Positions 8,127-16,646 of a stretch of 44,797 nucleotides of DNA are shown here, piece by piece. The stretch is from Ruminococcus sp. UBA3280 (GTDB lineage: Bacteria; Bacillota; Clostridia; Oscillospirales; Ruminococcaceae): contig DETU01000027.1 in assembly GCA_002362175.1 (NCBI GenBank), positions 3,850 through 48,646 on the forward strand, written 5' to 3'. The notes beneath the pieces were generated by a model. It made no database searches, was not told the origin of the DNA, and worked only from the letters and a program-made list of their open reading frames with translations. The translations under genes and the position numbers were made by a program. Every line of letters begins with the position of its first letter. Within the stretch, counting starts at the first letter, position 1.

Positions 8127-9153
8127 TCAGAATCCTCCTCACTGCTGAAACAAAAATAATATTTTCCTCATGCGTCCTCACGGCAATCCTGAAAAAACCG
8201 TTTCCGAGACCGCTGTAGTTACCGCAGTTTCTTATAAGAATTTTCTCCTTTTCAAGAAGTACGTCAAGCGGTAAACCGCTCCTGAAAAAAATAAAATTCG
8301 CTTCCGATTCAAACACTTTCAGTCCCATGCCTGACAACTCCGCCGTTAAAAACTCACGTTCTTTTCTTACAAATTCAACTGTAGTCAATAAATAGTCTTT
8401 TTCGTCAAGTGCAACGATTCCGCCAAGCTGTGCAGGTACGGAAACACTCCAGTACTGACCGTTACTGCGTACTTTTTCGGCAAGTTCGTCACTCCCGAAA
8501 ACAGCGTAACCAAGCCTTAAACCAGCCATAGCGTATATTTTTGTAAACGCTTTAAGTATAATCATTTTTCCGTTAAGAAAATTACGTGAACTTTTATTTT
8601 TTCCCTCACATACAAAGTCCATAAAACACTCGTCGCATACAAGGACAATATCGTTTTCAAGACATTTTTCCGCTATATTTCCAAACAAATCAATATTCAC
8701 AGTTTTTCCCGTCGGATTATTCGGATTGCACAGAAAAACAATGTCCGTATCATTATTAAGATAATCAATAAAATCCGAAGTAATATTAAAACCGTCCTTT
8801 TCCGACAAAATATACTCCGTGATACCGCAGTTGTTTTCTTTGAGAGCCTTTCCGTACTCCGTAAAAGACGGCGAACAGATAACGGCGTTTTGGGGTCTGA
8901 GGGCAGAAACAATTCTGTATATAAGGTCGTCCGCACCGTTACCGCACACAATATGAGACGTTTTTATTTTTTCATAGTCTGAAATTTTTCCGACAAGTTC
9001 GGTGCAGAAAGGGTCGGGATATATTCCGCATGAATCAGCCGATTCAATAACGGCATTCCGCACACTTTCAGGTGTTCCGAGAGGATTGATATTTGCCGAA
9101 AAATCGAGATAATTTTTGTATTTATATACGTTTCCACCGTGTTTTTCCGTCAT
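8119..9153 (-). CDS. cobD: L-threonine-O-3-phosphate decarboxylase (PLP enzyme)
   Basis: Makes (R)-1-aminopropan-2-yl phosphate, the linker joining the corrin ring to the lower nucleotide. Fold type I aminotransferase family: opening LDFSANINPLG, CNPNNPTGKTV near residue 143, and the PLP lysine in KAFTKIYAMAGLRLGYAV near residue 206. Length 344 residues. Strong AGGAGGG site before ATG 9153. It overlaps cbiB by 4 nt, and CbiB uses its product. Histidinol-phosphate aminotransferase is the close look-alike; the operon context decides for CobD. Confidence 0.9.
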   Translation of the reverse strand: MTEKHGGNVYKYKNYLDFSANINPLGTPESVRNAVIESADSCGIYPDPFCTELVGKISDYEKIKTSHIVCGNGADDLIYRIVSALRPQNAVICSPSFTEYGKALKENNCGITEYILSEKDGFNITSDFIDYLNNDTDIVFLCNPNNPTGKTVNIDLFGNIAEKCLENDIVLVCDECFMDFVCEGKNKSSRNFLNGKMIILKAFTKIYAMAGLRLGYAVFGSDELAEKVRSNGQYWSVSVPAQLGGIVALDEKDYLLTTVEFVRKEREFLTAELSGMGLKVFESEANFIFFRSGLPLDVLLEKEKILIRNCGNYSGLGNGFFRIAVRTHEENIIFVSAVRRILNG

Positions 9154-10121
9154 CTGAATATCCCTCCTAAAACCGTTATCCTGAAAGCTATGCCGAGCAT
9201 AAGCACAATCACAGATGACATATACATTAACTTATTTACACGGCGTATATCTTCATTTTCAATCGGTCGGACGTCGTCGCCTATGAACTGCTTTTTATAA
9301 AGTTCACCGAAATAATAAGCGTCACCTGCAAGCTGTACGTCAAGCGAACCCGCACAAACAGATTCGGTCTGTGCAGAATTTGGACTTGCGTGTTTAAGTT
9401 TGTCACGCCTCCATATTCTATAGGCATTCTTTCCGTTGAAACCAAGTATATAAGACGAAATAATCATAATAACCGCTGTAATTCTTGACGGCAGAAAATT
9501 CAGAACGTCGTCAAGTTTAGCGGAAAAACGTCCTATATCGGCATATTTTTCATTTTTATATCCAATCATAGAATCCATAGTATTAACCGATTTATAGAAA
9601 AATCCGCCTACCGCTCCGAACAGTGACATATAAATTATCGGTGCTGTCACCCCATCGGAAGTATTTTCGGCGACCGTTTCAACCGTTGCTTTTATAATTC
9701 CTTTTTCGTCAAGTACGTCCGTATCACGTCCGACTATCATTGAAACCGCATAACGTGCCTTTTCCGTATCGCCCTCTTTTACGGCACGGTAAACTTTCAT
9801 ACTTTCAGTTTTCAGACATTTCGGTGCAATCATGTAATAACACATTATCCCCTCCGCAACAATTCCGAGCCATGCGTTTACTTTATAGCACGCTGTAAGA
9901 ATCACAAGCGGTATTCCGACAGAAAACAAAATAACCGTCAGAGCAAGAATAACACCGCCCAGACGCAGTTTATCAGGTATAATTTTCCTTACTTTTTTTT
10001 CCGTAAATGAAATAAGTCTGCCTATTGCTCTTATCGGGTGGGGAAGTTTATAGGGGTCACCCAGCAGACAGTCAATAAAAAAACCGACAACAAGCGGTAA
10101 AATTAAAATAATATTCTTCAT
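9150..10121 (-). CDS. cbiB: Adenosylcobinamide-phosphate synthase, membrane protein
   Basis: Attaches aminopropanol phosphate to adenosylcobyric acid. The 323-residue protein has several hydrophobic segments and family stretches DCLLGDPYKLPHPIRAIGRL near residue 18, VAENTSDGVTAPIIY near residue 153, and SPNSAQTESVCAGSL near residue 247. ATG 10121 follows a GGAGG site and overlaps the cobC stop by 4 nt. Its aminopropanol donor comes from CobD, encoded immediately downstream. Confidence 0.94.
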   Translation of the reverse strand: MKNIILILPLVVGFFIDCLLGDPYKLPHPIRAIGRLISFTEKKVRKIIPDKLRLGGVILALTVILFSVGIPLVILTACYKVNAWLGIVAEGIMCYYMIAPKCLKTESMKVYRAVKEGDTEKARYAVSMIVGRDTDVLDEKGIIKATVETVAENTSDGVTAPIIYMSLFGAVGGFFYKSVNTMDSMIGYKNEKYADIGRFSAKLDDVLNFLPSRITAVIMIISSYILGFNGKNAYRIWRRDKLKHASPNSAQTESVCAGSLDVQLAGDAYYFGELYKKQFIGDDVRPIENEDIRRVNKLMYMSSVIVLMLGIAFRITVLGGIFR

Positions 10122-10675
10122 ATTTCCTCCTGTACGGCTATTTTTTCTTCACTGTATACGCTGACAAAACCGTGACCGTTTTTAACCTGCCAGCCGTAAT
10201 AGTCTCTTTTCGGAACTGCAAATTTTTCCATTACCGACATAATCGTACCGCCATGAACGACAAACGTTAAATTTTTATCGCTGTATATTCTGACGGCTTT
10301 CAGAAAAGTTTCCGTACATCTCTTACGAAAATCATACGGATTTTCACCGTTCGGAAAAGTGTCCGTACCGTTGCTGTCAATCCACTTCTGATAATCGGGA
10401 TTATCTGAAAGTTCAACATAATTTTTACCCTCAAAGTCCCCGAAATCACACTCACGCAAATCATCAAATATGATAATTTTCTTGTCGGGATAAATAATAT
10501 CTGCCGTCTGAATACAACGTTTCATCGGACTTGAAATAACTATATCACAGGACGGATATTTATTTCTTCTGATATCTTCAATTCCCTCCGCACACAACGG
10601 CTCGTCGGTTCTGCCTATATACCTCTTTTCAAGGTTTCCGTCCGTTTTTCCGTGACGTATAAAGTTAATTATCAT
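10118..10675 (-). CDS. cobC: Histidine phosphatase, alpha-ribazole phosphatase type
   Basis: Expected to remove the 5' phosphate from alpha-ribazole phosphate or from cobalamin phosphate in the last steps of nucleotide-loop assembly. The catalytic histidine lies in IRHGKTDGN near residue 8, RYIGRTDEPL follows, and the second active-site His is in VVHGGTIMSV near residue 140. Length 185 residues. Small phosphatases of this superfamily are hard to tell apart by sequence alone; the position between cbiB and the cobU-like/cobS genes supports CobC. Confidence 0.82.
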   Translation of the reverse strand: MIINFIRHGKTDGNLEKRYIGRTDEPLCAEGIEDIRRNKYPSCDIVISSPMKRCIQTADIIYPDKKIIIFDDLRECDFGDFEGKNYVELSDNPDYQKWIDSNGTDTFPNGENPYDFRKRCTETFLKAVRIYSDKNLTFVVHGGTIMSVMEKFAVPKRDYYGWQVKNGHGFVSVYSEEKIAVQEEI

Positions 10676-11058
10676 ATCTTAACGCCTTTCAAATATGTAC
10701 CTATTCCGCATATCACCCTCACAACAACAGCGGATTTCTCCGCAATGATACATCCGCACTTTCCGCACTTCTCTCGCCATATCCTTTCACTTTTTTCAAT
10801 CGGTACTATTCCGCAACCTATTTCATTCATGATAACTATAATATCACTGTTTTCCGAACAGAGTTTCAAAGTAAATTCAACGGGGTCGGTATTTTCCTCA
10901 ATTAATCTTCTCACAAAAATGTGATAATTCTTTATACATTCAGCAGTAAAAATTTCTGATATATTACATTCCGCCCCGTTTTTAATGTCATGTACACCAA
11001 ACTCTGCAATGGCAAATTCAGTCTTACCCGAAAATGCTCCGCCTGTAATCAGTCTCAC
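10672..11058 (-). CDS. Short CobU-like nucleotide-binding protein
   Basis: At 128 residues it is shorter than CobU (about 170-180). It keeps the P-loop GGAFSGKTE at residues 6-14 and the late CobU motif NEIGCGIVP near residue 79. It lacks the CobU RHR motif whose His is guanylylated, and the middle segment is shortened. A full-length CobU is encoded two genes upstream, so this is a paralogue of unknown task, perhaps kinase-only or accessory. GTG at 11058 overlaps the cobS stop (GTGA) with GGAGG 10 nt before it. The C-terminus carries three cysteines (CGKCGC) that could bind metal. No gene symbol is assigned because function is unclear. Confidence 0.7.
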   Translation of the reverse strand: MRLITGGAFSGKTEFAIAEFGVHDIKNGAECNISEIFTAECIKNYHIFVRRLIEENTDPVEFTLKLCSENSDIIVIMNEIGCGIVPIEKSERIWREKCGKCGCIIAEKSAVVVRVICGIGTYLKGVKI

Positions 11059-11828
11059 CTCATCAACACCTCCCTCAAAGAATCCGAAACCACAGCCGAA
11101 GCAAGCACCGATATTTCACATACCTGCAAAAACCAGCCACACAAGTCACCCGTAATTCCGCCGAAAGTCTTATAAGAAAATTTCCTGTAATAAAGCATTA
11201 CACATAAAGCCGTAACTGTGCTTACAATTCCTGAAAAACGGTCAGTCAAAATCATTCCGCAGAAACAAAGAAGTGCGGAAACTGCTGTAACCGAAACCGT
11301 TATTTTTTTATGTGCGGATTTTACGAAACTTTGCAGACTTCCTTCCGTTTTTGCAGATTTGAAAGTAACAGCGGAAAATCCGCTCATTGACCTCGACAAC
11401 ACAAATCCCAGTGCAACAATAACAGCGGTTTTGCGATTGTTTACCTGTGCAAACAAGGCTGTCTGAACAATCATGTACATACAGAGGTTAAGCACCGCAA
11501 ATGCACCTATATGTGAATCTTTCATTATTTCAAGACGTTTTTCCCTGTCGCCGTAAGAAGATTTGGCATCAATAACATCACAGAAACCGTCTATGTGAAT
11601 ACCGCCCGTGACGATTATCGGTATTAAAACAGATACCGCACCGTAAAGCAGAGAATTGAATCCGAGTTTTATACAAAGCAGTCGCCATAATAAAAAAAGT
11701 CCGCCCGTAACCGCACCTATCATCGAAAAAAAACAAAGGGAATAACGGCGATTTTCCTCTTTCCATTCAACTTTCGGCATCGGTATGCGTGAATACATAA
11801 GAAAAGCAGAAAAAAGTGATTTCAGCAA
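11055..11828 (-). CDS. cobS: Adenosylcobinamide-GDP ribazoletransferase (cobalamin synthase)
   Basis: Joins adenosylcobinamide-GDP with alpha-ribazole (phosphate) to form cobalamin at the membrane. Family marks are FLMYSRIPMP at residues 8-17, GGIHIDGFCDVIDA near residue 90, SHIGAFAVL, and a C-terminal GGITGDLCGWFLQ; several membrane helices are visible. The start is taken as TTG 11828 because GGAG lies 7 nt upstream and the protein then begins as the family does; a longer reading to 11870 adds 14 unlikely residues. The TTG overlaps the cobU stop, so the two genes are probably translationally coupled. Confidence 0.92.
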   Translation of the reverse strand: MLKSLFSAFLMYSRIPMPKVEWKEENRRYSLCFFSMIGAVTGGLFLLWRLLCIKLGFNSLLYGAVSVLIPIIVTGGIHIDGFCDVIDAKSSYGDREKRLEIMKDSHIGAFAVLNLCMYMIVQTALFAQVNNRKTAVIVALGFVLSRSMSGFSAVTFKSAKTEGSLQSFVKSAHKKITVSVTAVSALLCFCGMILTDRFSGIVSTVTALCVMLYYRKFSYKTFGGITGDLCGWFLQVCEISVLASAVVSDSLREVLMR

Positions 11829-12343
11829 TATAATTCTCCTCTCATAACAACAGGTATTCCGTAAACGCACTCAATGACATTATCAGCAGACAGTGCAATT
11901 TTACGGTTGATTTCATTAATACGGGCAATATATTCTTCCGTACCGCTTTCATAGGAAAAACCGTCGTTTCCGACTTCATTCGTAACAATTGTAAGATATT
12001 CCGTAATATCGGCAAGATATTGAATATCGTTTAAAATTTTGTCAACGGGATTTATTATTTTACCGTCCGAAAACATCTCGTTTGCACAAAGATTCCCCAT
12101 ACATTCAATAAGAACCGCACTTTTTTCGGGTAGAACTATTTCACCTAAATCAGTATACTTTTCTATAGTCTCAAAACCTTTTCCAAACCGCATTTTACGG
12201 TGTCTCTCAATAGCAGAAAAAGCTTCTTCACCACACGGTCTCATGGTTGCAATATAGAATTTTCTTCCCGAAAAATTACACGTTATTTTCTCCGCAAGTG
12301 AAGATTTTCCGCACTTTGAACCACCTGTTATAAGTGTAATCAT
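11822..12343 (-). CDS. cobU: Adenosylcobinamide kinase / adenosylcobinamide-phosphate guanylyltransferase
   Basis: Phosphorylates adenosylcobinamide and then activates it with GMP. The P-loop GGSKCGKSS is at residues 7-15. The guanylylated His lies in IERHRKMR near residue 50. ECMGNLCANEMF near residue 83 is the variant seen in clostridial CobU proteins, and VTNEVGNDG near residue 125 is the late motif. Length of 173 residues is normal. It overlaps cobT by 4 nt upstream and cobS downstream, so all loop-assembly enzymes are made together. Confidence 0.92.
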   Translation of the reverse strand: MITLITGGSKCGKSSLAEKITCNFSGRKFYIATMRPCGEEAFSAIERHRKMRFGKGFETIEKYTDLGEIVLPEKSAVLIECMGNLCANEMFSDGKIINPVDKILNDIQYLADITEYLTIVTNEVGNDGFSYESGTEEYIARINEINRKIALSADNVIECVYGIPVVMRGELYC

Positions 12344-13389
12344 TTCAGTTCCACATACCTCTCCATCCCTATTTCATCAAACCTATGGGCGTTCCTGTAA
12401 AGCGACAACGCACCGTCCAGAATAGGAAGAAGCATTATTCCGCCCGTCCCCTCACCAAGTCGCAGACCTGCATTTATGACCGCTTTCAGACCCATGAGTT
12501 CAAGAAGCCTGATTCCCGCAGGTTCTTCGGAAACGTGTCCGGCAAGCATATATTCCGCACACAACGGATTTATTTTGTAAGCAATTGCAGCGGCAGCAGA
12601 CGAAATAACACCGTCTATTATTATCGGTATTCGGTAAAATGCTCCGCCGAGAAAAAGACCCGTCATTCCTGCAATGTCAAATCCTCCGACTTTTGCAAGT
12701 ACTTCAAGAGGCTTATCCCTGTCGGGCTTGTTAAATGCAACCGCACGTTTTATTGCGGAAATTTTTCTTTCAAGACCATCAGCCGTCAGACCTGCTCCGC
12801 GTCCCGTAACTTCTTCAACGGGCATATCAAGAAGTACTGACGAAACCGCACTTGCCGTCGTTGTGTTTCCTATACCCATTTCGCCTGTAACGATAATATT
12901 AAATCCACGGTTTTTCAGGTCACGGACAACGTCCATGCCGACACAGACAGCTCTTTCCGCCTGATTCATGGTCATTGCAGGAGAAACCGCTATATTCCTT
13001 GTACCGTATGCAATCTTTTTATTTACAAGCTTTTCACACTCAACATCACGGTTTATTCCTATATCTATTGATATAACGTCCGCACAGTAAGTGTCCGCAA
13101 GAGCGTTTATATTGGAACGCCCCTCGGCAATAGCAACCGCACTCAAAGCTGTAACTTCACTTCCCGTCTGCGTAACACCTTCGCACACAACGCCGTTGTC
13201 CGCACACATTACCGCAACAGCCCTCTTTGAAATATCAATATCCTTAGTTCCCTGCACCGATGCAATCTTTTCAATAAACTCCTCAAGAAGTCCGAAACTG
13301 CCGAGAGGCTTCGCTATGCTGTTCCACTGTTTTTTTGCCGAAACCGCTGACAGCCTGTCCGACGGCTTTATTCTGCTTATTCTGTCCAT
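12340..13389 (-). CDS. cobT: Nicotinate-nucleotide-dimethylbenzimidazole phosphoribosyltransferase
   Basis: Activates the lower-ligand base to its alpha-ribotide. The 349-residue length is typical. Family motifs are KPLGSFGLLE near residue 27, MCADNGVV near residue 61, TGEMGIGNTTTASA near residue 168, and the catalytic Glu region LRLGEGTGG near residue 311. ATG 13389 has a GGAGG site and overlaps cbiA by 13 nt. No dimethylbenzimidazole synthesis gene (bluB or bza) lies in the window, so the base actually used is unknown. Confidence 0.95.
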   Translation of the reverse strand: MDRISRIKPSDRLSAVSAKKQWNSIAKPLGSFGLLEEFIEKIASVQGTKDIDISKRAVAVMCADNGVVCEGVTQTGSEVTALSAVAIAEGRSNINALADTYCADVISIDIGINRDVECEKLVNKKIAYGTRNIAVSPAMTMNQAERAVCVGMDVVRDLKNRGFNIIVTGEMGIGNTTTASAVSSVLLDMPVEEVTGRGAGLTADGLERKISAIKRAVAFNKPDRDKPLEVLAKVGGFDIAGMTGLFLGGAFYRIPIIIDGVISSAAAAIAYKINPLCAEYMLAGHVSEEPAGIRLLELMGLKAVINAGLRLGEGTGGIMLLPILDGALSLYRNAHRFDEIGMERYVELK

Positions 13390-14723
13390 TTTTTACCTCC
13401 GTATTCCGCACACGCCAAAGCAAAGCGTTCTGCAATTTTTATGTACGAATAAAAGTGAATATGCGGAAATCCTGCATACATACTTTCACTGCACTTACAG
13501 CATTTCCATGACCTTCCGTCATACTTTAAGGCGGTCAGACTTTTTCCGCAGTCCGTACTGTCCCAGTAATGAAACTCATGTGCATTAATTTTATCACCCT
13601 TTTTAAAAAGCAGACTGTCGTTCTCCGATTCAAGCGTAATATAGCCGAATCTTCGAAGCCTGTCCGTCCTGTAGACAGAAGATTCAAACACACCCGACAT
13701 CTTATAAACTTTACCGCCGTCCTCCATGCATCTATGCAGATACATGAACCCCCCGCATTCCGCAATTACAGGTATACCGCCGTTAACAAGACTTTTTACA
13801 GATTCGGACATTGAAATATTTTCTGAAAGACGTTCCGCATAAAGTTCGGGATAACCTCCGCAGAGAATAAGACCGTCTGCATTTTCGGGAACACTTTCGT
13901 CATAAAGGGGCGAAAAATATTCAATCCTGCAACCGATTTTTTCAAGCAGTGAAATGTTGTCTTTGTAAAAAAAACAGAATGCACTGTCCCTTGACACAGC
14001 AACAACAGGCGGACTGTCAAACATTTTTTCAATACGAATATCTGTAAAATACGGAAAAGGTCTTTCAGAATAATTTAAAATTTCGTCAAGCATGATATTT
14101 TTTTCCGCAAGTTCACCGAGAAATTTCATTTTATCCTTTATATCTGAAATTTCGTCTGCCGTAACAAGTCCGAGATGACGGCTTTCAATCGTACATTTAT
14201 GTGACGGCATATGCCCGAAATAATTCGTACCCAGTTCATTACAGATTTTTTTTGCAAGCGGAACAAGCTTGTCGGGAAGCCTGTTAAAAATAATTCCGCA
14301 TATATTGTTAGGTGTTTTGTACGTCAGAAAACCTTTTATCACCGCACCGAGAGAGTCACTCATGCCTTTACAGTCAACAACAAGAATAACGGGTGTATCT
14401 GTAATTTCAGAAACGGAAAACGCCGAACCCTTTCCGTTTACTCCGTCGTAAAAACCCATAACCCCCTCAATTACGGAAATATCACTGTTTTTTCCGTTCT
14501 CGTGAAGTAAATATTTAACGATATTTTCGTCACAGAAAAAGCTGTCAAGATTATGCGAATCAGTTCCTATTATTTTTTCATGGAACATCGGGTCTATATA
14601 GTCAGGACCGCACTTGAATGACGACACTTTCATTCTGCGTCTGCAAAATGCCTCCATAACGGCACAGGTAACTGTCGTTTTTCCGCAACCGCTTCCCGTC
14701 CCTGCGATTATTATTCTACGCAT
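13377..14723 (-). CDS. cbiA: Cobyrinate a,c-diamide synthase
   Basis: Glutamine- and ATP-dependent amidase acting on corrin side chains a and c. The nucleotide-binding motif GTGSGCGKTTVTCAV is at residues 8-22, followed by CGPDYIDPMFH near residue 38. The glutaminase half has GGYPELYAERL near residue 286 and the nucleophile Cys in VIAECGGFMYL near residue 320. The 448-residue length is normal. ATG 14723 overlaps the cbiET stop by 13 nt. Hydrogenobyrinate amidase (CobB) is the aerobic equivalent; surrounding cbi genes show the anaerobic version. Confidence 0.94.
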   Translation of the reverse strand: MRRIIIAGTGSGCGKTTVTCAVMEAFCRRRMKVSSFKCGPDYIDPMFHEKIIGTDSHNLDSFFCDENIVKYLLHENGKNSDISVIEGVMGFYDGVNGKGSAFSVSEITDTPVILVVDCKGMSDSLGAVIKGFLTYKTPNNICGIIFNRLPDKLVPLAKKICNELGTNYFGHMPSHKCTIESRHLGLVTADEISDIKDKMKFLGELAEKNIMLDEILNYSERPFPYFTDIRIEKMFDSPPVVAVSRDSAFCFFYKDNISLLEKIGCRIEYFSPLYDESVPENADGLILCGGYPELYAERLSENISMSESVKSLVNGGIPVIAECGGFMYLHRCMEDGGKVYKMSGVFESSVYRTDRLRRFGYITLESENDSLLFKKGDKINAHEFHYWDSTDCGKSLTALKYDGRSWKCCKCSESMYAGFPHIHFYSYIKIAERFALACAEYGGKKWTE

Positions 14724-15898
14724 TTTATCTTCCTCTTTATCACAAATACAGGATTCTCCGCCGAAAACATAGTGTGACTGCCGATTCTGCGTGTTCTTGT
14801 AACGGCAATCTGAGTAATTTCGGCATCAAAAACATTCATACATTCGTTAAGTGTTTCAACCGAAACTGCCGTCACGACTATTTCGGCAGACGAGTTTAAA
14901 TTCGTAACATATTTTATTATATCGGATATTTTTCCCGAAGCCCCTCCTATAAAGACACAGTTCGGAACAGGAATATTTTCAGGAATATTTTCAGGAAAAA
15001 GACTCTCAAAAACGTGAATATTGTCACAGCCGAATTTTTCGGAATTTTCAGAAGTAAGTTTCAAAGCTTCCGTTTTTTTGTCAAATGCATAAACACCGCC
15101 GTCCGTACACTTCATAGCCATTTCTACCGACACAGAACCCGTTCCGCAACCAATATCCCAGCAAATACTGTCCCTGCCGATATTCAGCTTTGAAACCGCA
15201 ACAGCACGTACTTCCGCCTTTGTCATCGGAATTTCCGTTCTTATAAAATCTCCGTCATCAATTCCCGACGGAATATATTTAATGTAATTTTTATTTTCGG
15301 CAATCACCGCACATAAACCTGCACTTTGAATTTCCCGTAAACTTTCAGCAGTTCCTGATATTATCCGTTCATTTTCATAACACAGATTTTCACCCACAAA
15401 AATATTTACATCACCAAAACCGTAACGGCAAAGTGTTCTGCAAATTTCTGCGGGTGTGACTTTTCCTCCGAGAAGAAAAAAACAATGCTCGTTCTGCATG
15501 ACGTTTACGGCTATATTCCCGTATCTTCCGTGCAGACTTACAAACTTCATATTTTCCCACGGTATACCGACTTTTGAACTAAAATAGACAGGTGTTGAAA
15601 TTCCGCTGATAATTTCACATTCAATAAATTCTGAAAGTCTCTTTGCTCCGCTGTAAAATCCGCAGTCCCCCGACATCAGCACGGCAATTTTATCAAATCC
15701 GCAGTTGTTTATATAGTCTGCTATTTTATCAGCCGAATGTTCACAAACCATTTTCTTATGAAGATGTTTAAAAGGTTCAAGCATACGTCCCGCACCAATC
15801 AGAACATCAGCGGAATCTATAATTTCATACGCTTCACGGGTAAGCGTCTTTACACCATCCATGCCCGTTCCTACCACGTAAACTTTTATTTCAGTCAC
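14711..15898 (-). CDS. cbiET: Fused CbiE-CbiT: cobalt-precorrin-7 C5-methyltransferase and C15-methyltransferase/decarboxylase
   Basis: Two SAM-dependent activities in one chain, as in CobL. The N-terminal half (to about residue 200) is a CbiE tetrapyrrole methylase starting KVYVVGTGMDG with LMSGDCGFYSGAKRL. The C-terminal half is CbiT with the SAM loop CWDIGCGTGSVSVEMA. The start is uncertain. TTG 15916 has a poor ribosome site. GTG 15898, used here, directly abuts GGAG. An ATA at 15889 lies 8 nt after GGAGG, exactly where the family's MKVYVVG begins. The gene overlaps or abuts the cbiJ stop at 15891, suggesting coupling. Confidence 0.9.
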   Translation of the reverse strand: MTEIKVYVVGTGMDGVKTLTREAYEIIDSADVLIGAGRMLEPFKHLHKKMVCEHSADKIADYINNCGFDKIAVLMSGDCGFYSGAKRLSEFIECEIISGISTPVYFSSKVGIPWENMKFVSLHGRYGNIAVNVMQNEHCFFLLGGKVTPAEICRTLCRYGFGDVNIFVGENLCYENERIISGTAESLREIQSAGLCAVIAENKNYIKYIPSGIDDGDFIRTEIPMTKAEVRAVAVSKLNIGRDSICWDIGCGTGSVSVEMAMKCTDGGVYAFDKKTEALKLTSENSEKFGCDNIHVFESLFPENIPENIPVPNCVFIGGASGKISDIIKYVTNLNSSAEIVVTAVSVETLNECMNVFDAEITQIAVTRTRRIGSHTMFSAENPVFVIKRKIKCVE

Positions 15899-16646
15899 CT
15901 CCGCAAATCTTTTCAATAAATTTTTTTACTTCCTCAATATTCAGACCTTTTTCATACGGTCTTTTAACAACAATCAAATCAATACCGCATTTTTTTGTCG
16001 CCGATACTTTTTCAGGATAACCGCCCGTCGCACCGCTTTCCTTTGTGACAAGAATTTCTGCTCCGCTCCTCCTGATATGACTGATATTTTCTTCCTCCGT
16101 AAAAGGACCTTTCTCAAAGATAATTTTGTTTTCGTCGTAACCAAGACCAATACAAAGTTCTCTGATGTTGTCCAAAGGCAAGACCCTGACCCATATCTTT
16201 TCACGGAAATTCACCACTTCCGTAAGTTTTAAAAGTTCCTTGCTTCCGAGAGTACTAAGCACAGTCTTTTCATTACGGTTAAGAATATCAACAAGTTCGT
16301 CCATATTTTCCACTGTAGTTCCGTCGGAATTTTCCGAAATCTCACGTACAAGACGTATATATTCGGTATCTGTTTCCGCACACGCCGACTTTATATTCTT
16401 TGTAGCCTCAACGGCATAGGGGTGTGTAGCGTCAACGACATATCTGAAATTATTTTCGGCAATAATTTCTTTCATCTGAACACTTTCAAGCCGTCCTACA
16501 ATTATCTTTGTATTCCGACTTTTCGGCAAAAGTTCCGCACCGTAATCCGTAGTTACGCATATACAGACAGATATATTTTTCCCGTCACAAAATTCCGCAA
16601 GCTGTCTGCCCTCCGTCGTTCCGCCGAAAATAAGCAGTTCAGACAT
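15891..16646 (-). CDS. cbiJ: Cobalt-precorrin-6A reductase
   Basis: NAD(P)H-dependent reduction of the corrin macrocycle. Typical CbiJ/CobK start LLIFGGTTEGRQLAEF, then VDATHPYAVEAT near residue 71, VLSTLGSKEL near residue 132, and TKESGATGGYPEKV near residue 204. The 251-residue length fits. ATG 16646 has a GAGAGG site and overlaps the cbiH stop by 8 nt. Neighbouring genes are all corrin-ring enzymes. Confidence 0.93.
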   Translation of the reverse strand: MSELLIFGGTTEGRQLAEFCDGKNISVCICVTTDYGAELLPKSRNTKIIVGRLESVQMKEIIAENNFRYVVDATHPYAVEATKNIKSACAETDTEYIRLVREISENSDGTTVENMDELVDILNRNEKTVLSTLGSKELLKLTEVVNFREKIWVRVLPLDNIRELCIGLGYDENKIIFEKGPFTEEENISHIRRSGAEILVTKESGATGGYPEKVSATKKCGIDLIVVKRPYEKGLNIEEVKKFIEKICGGD

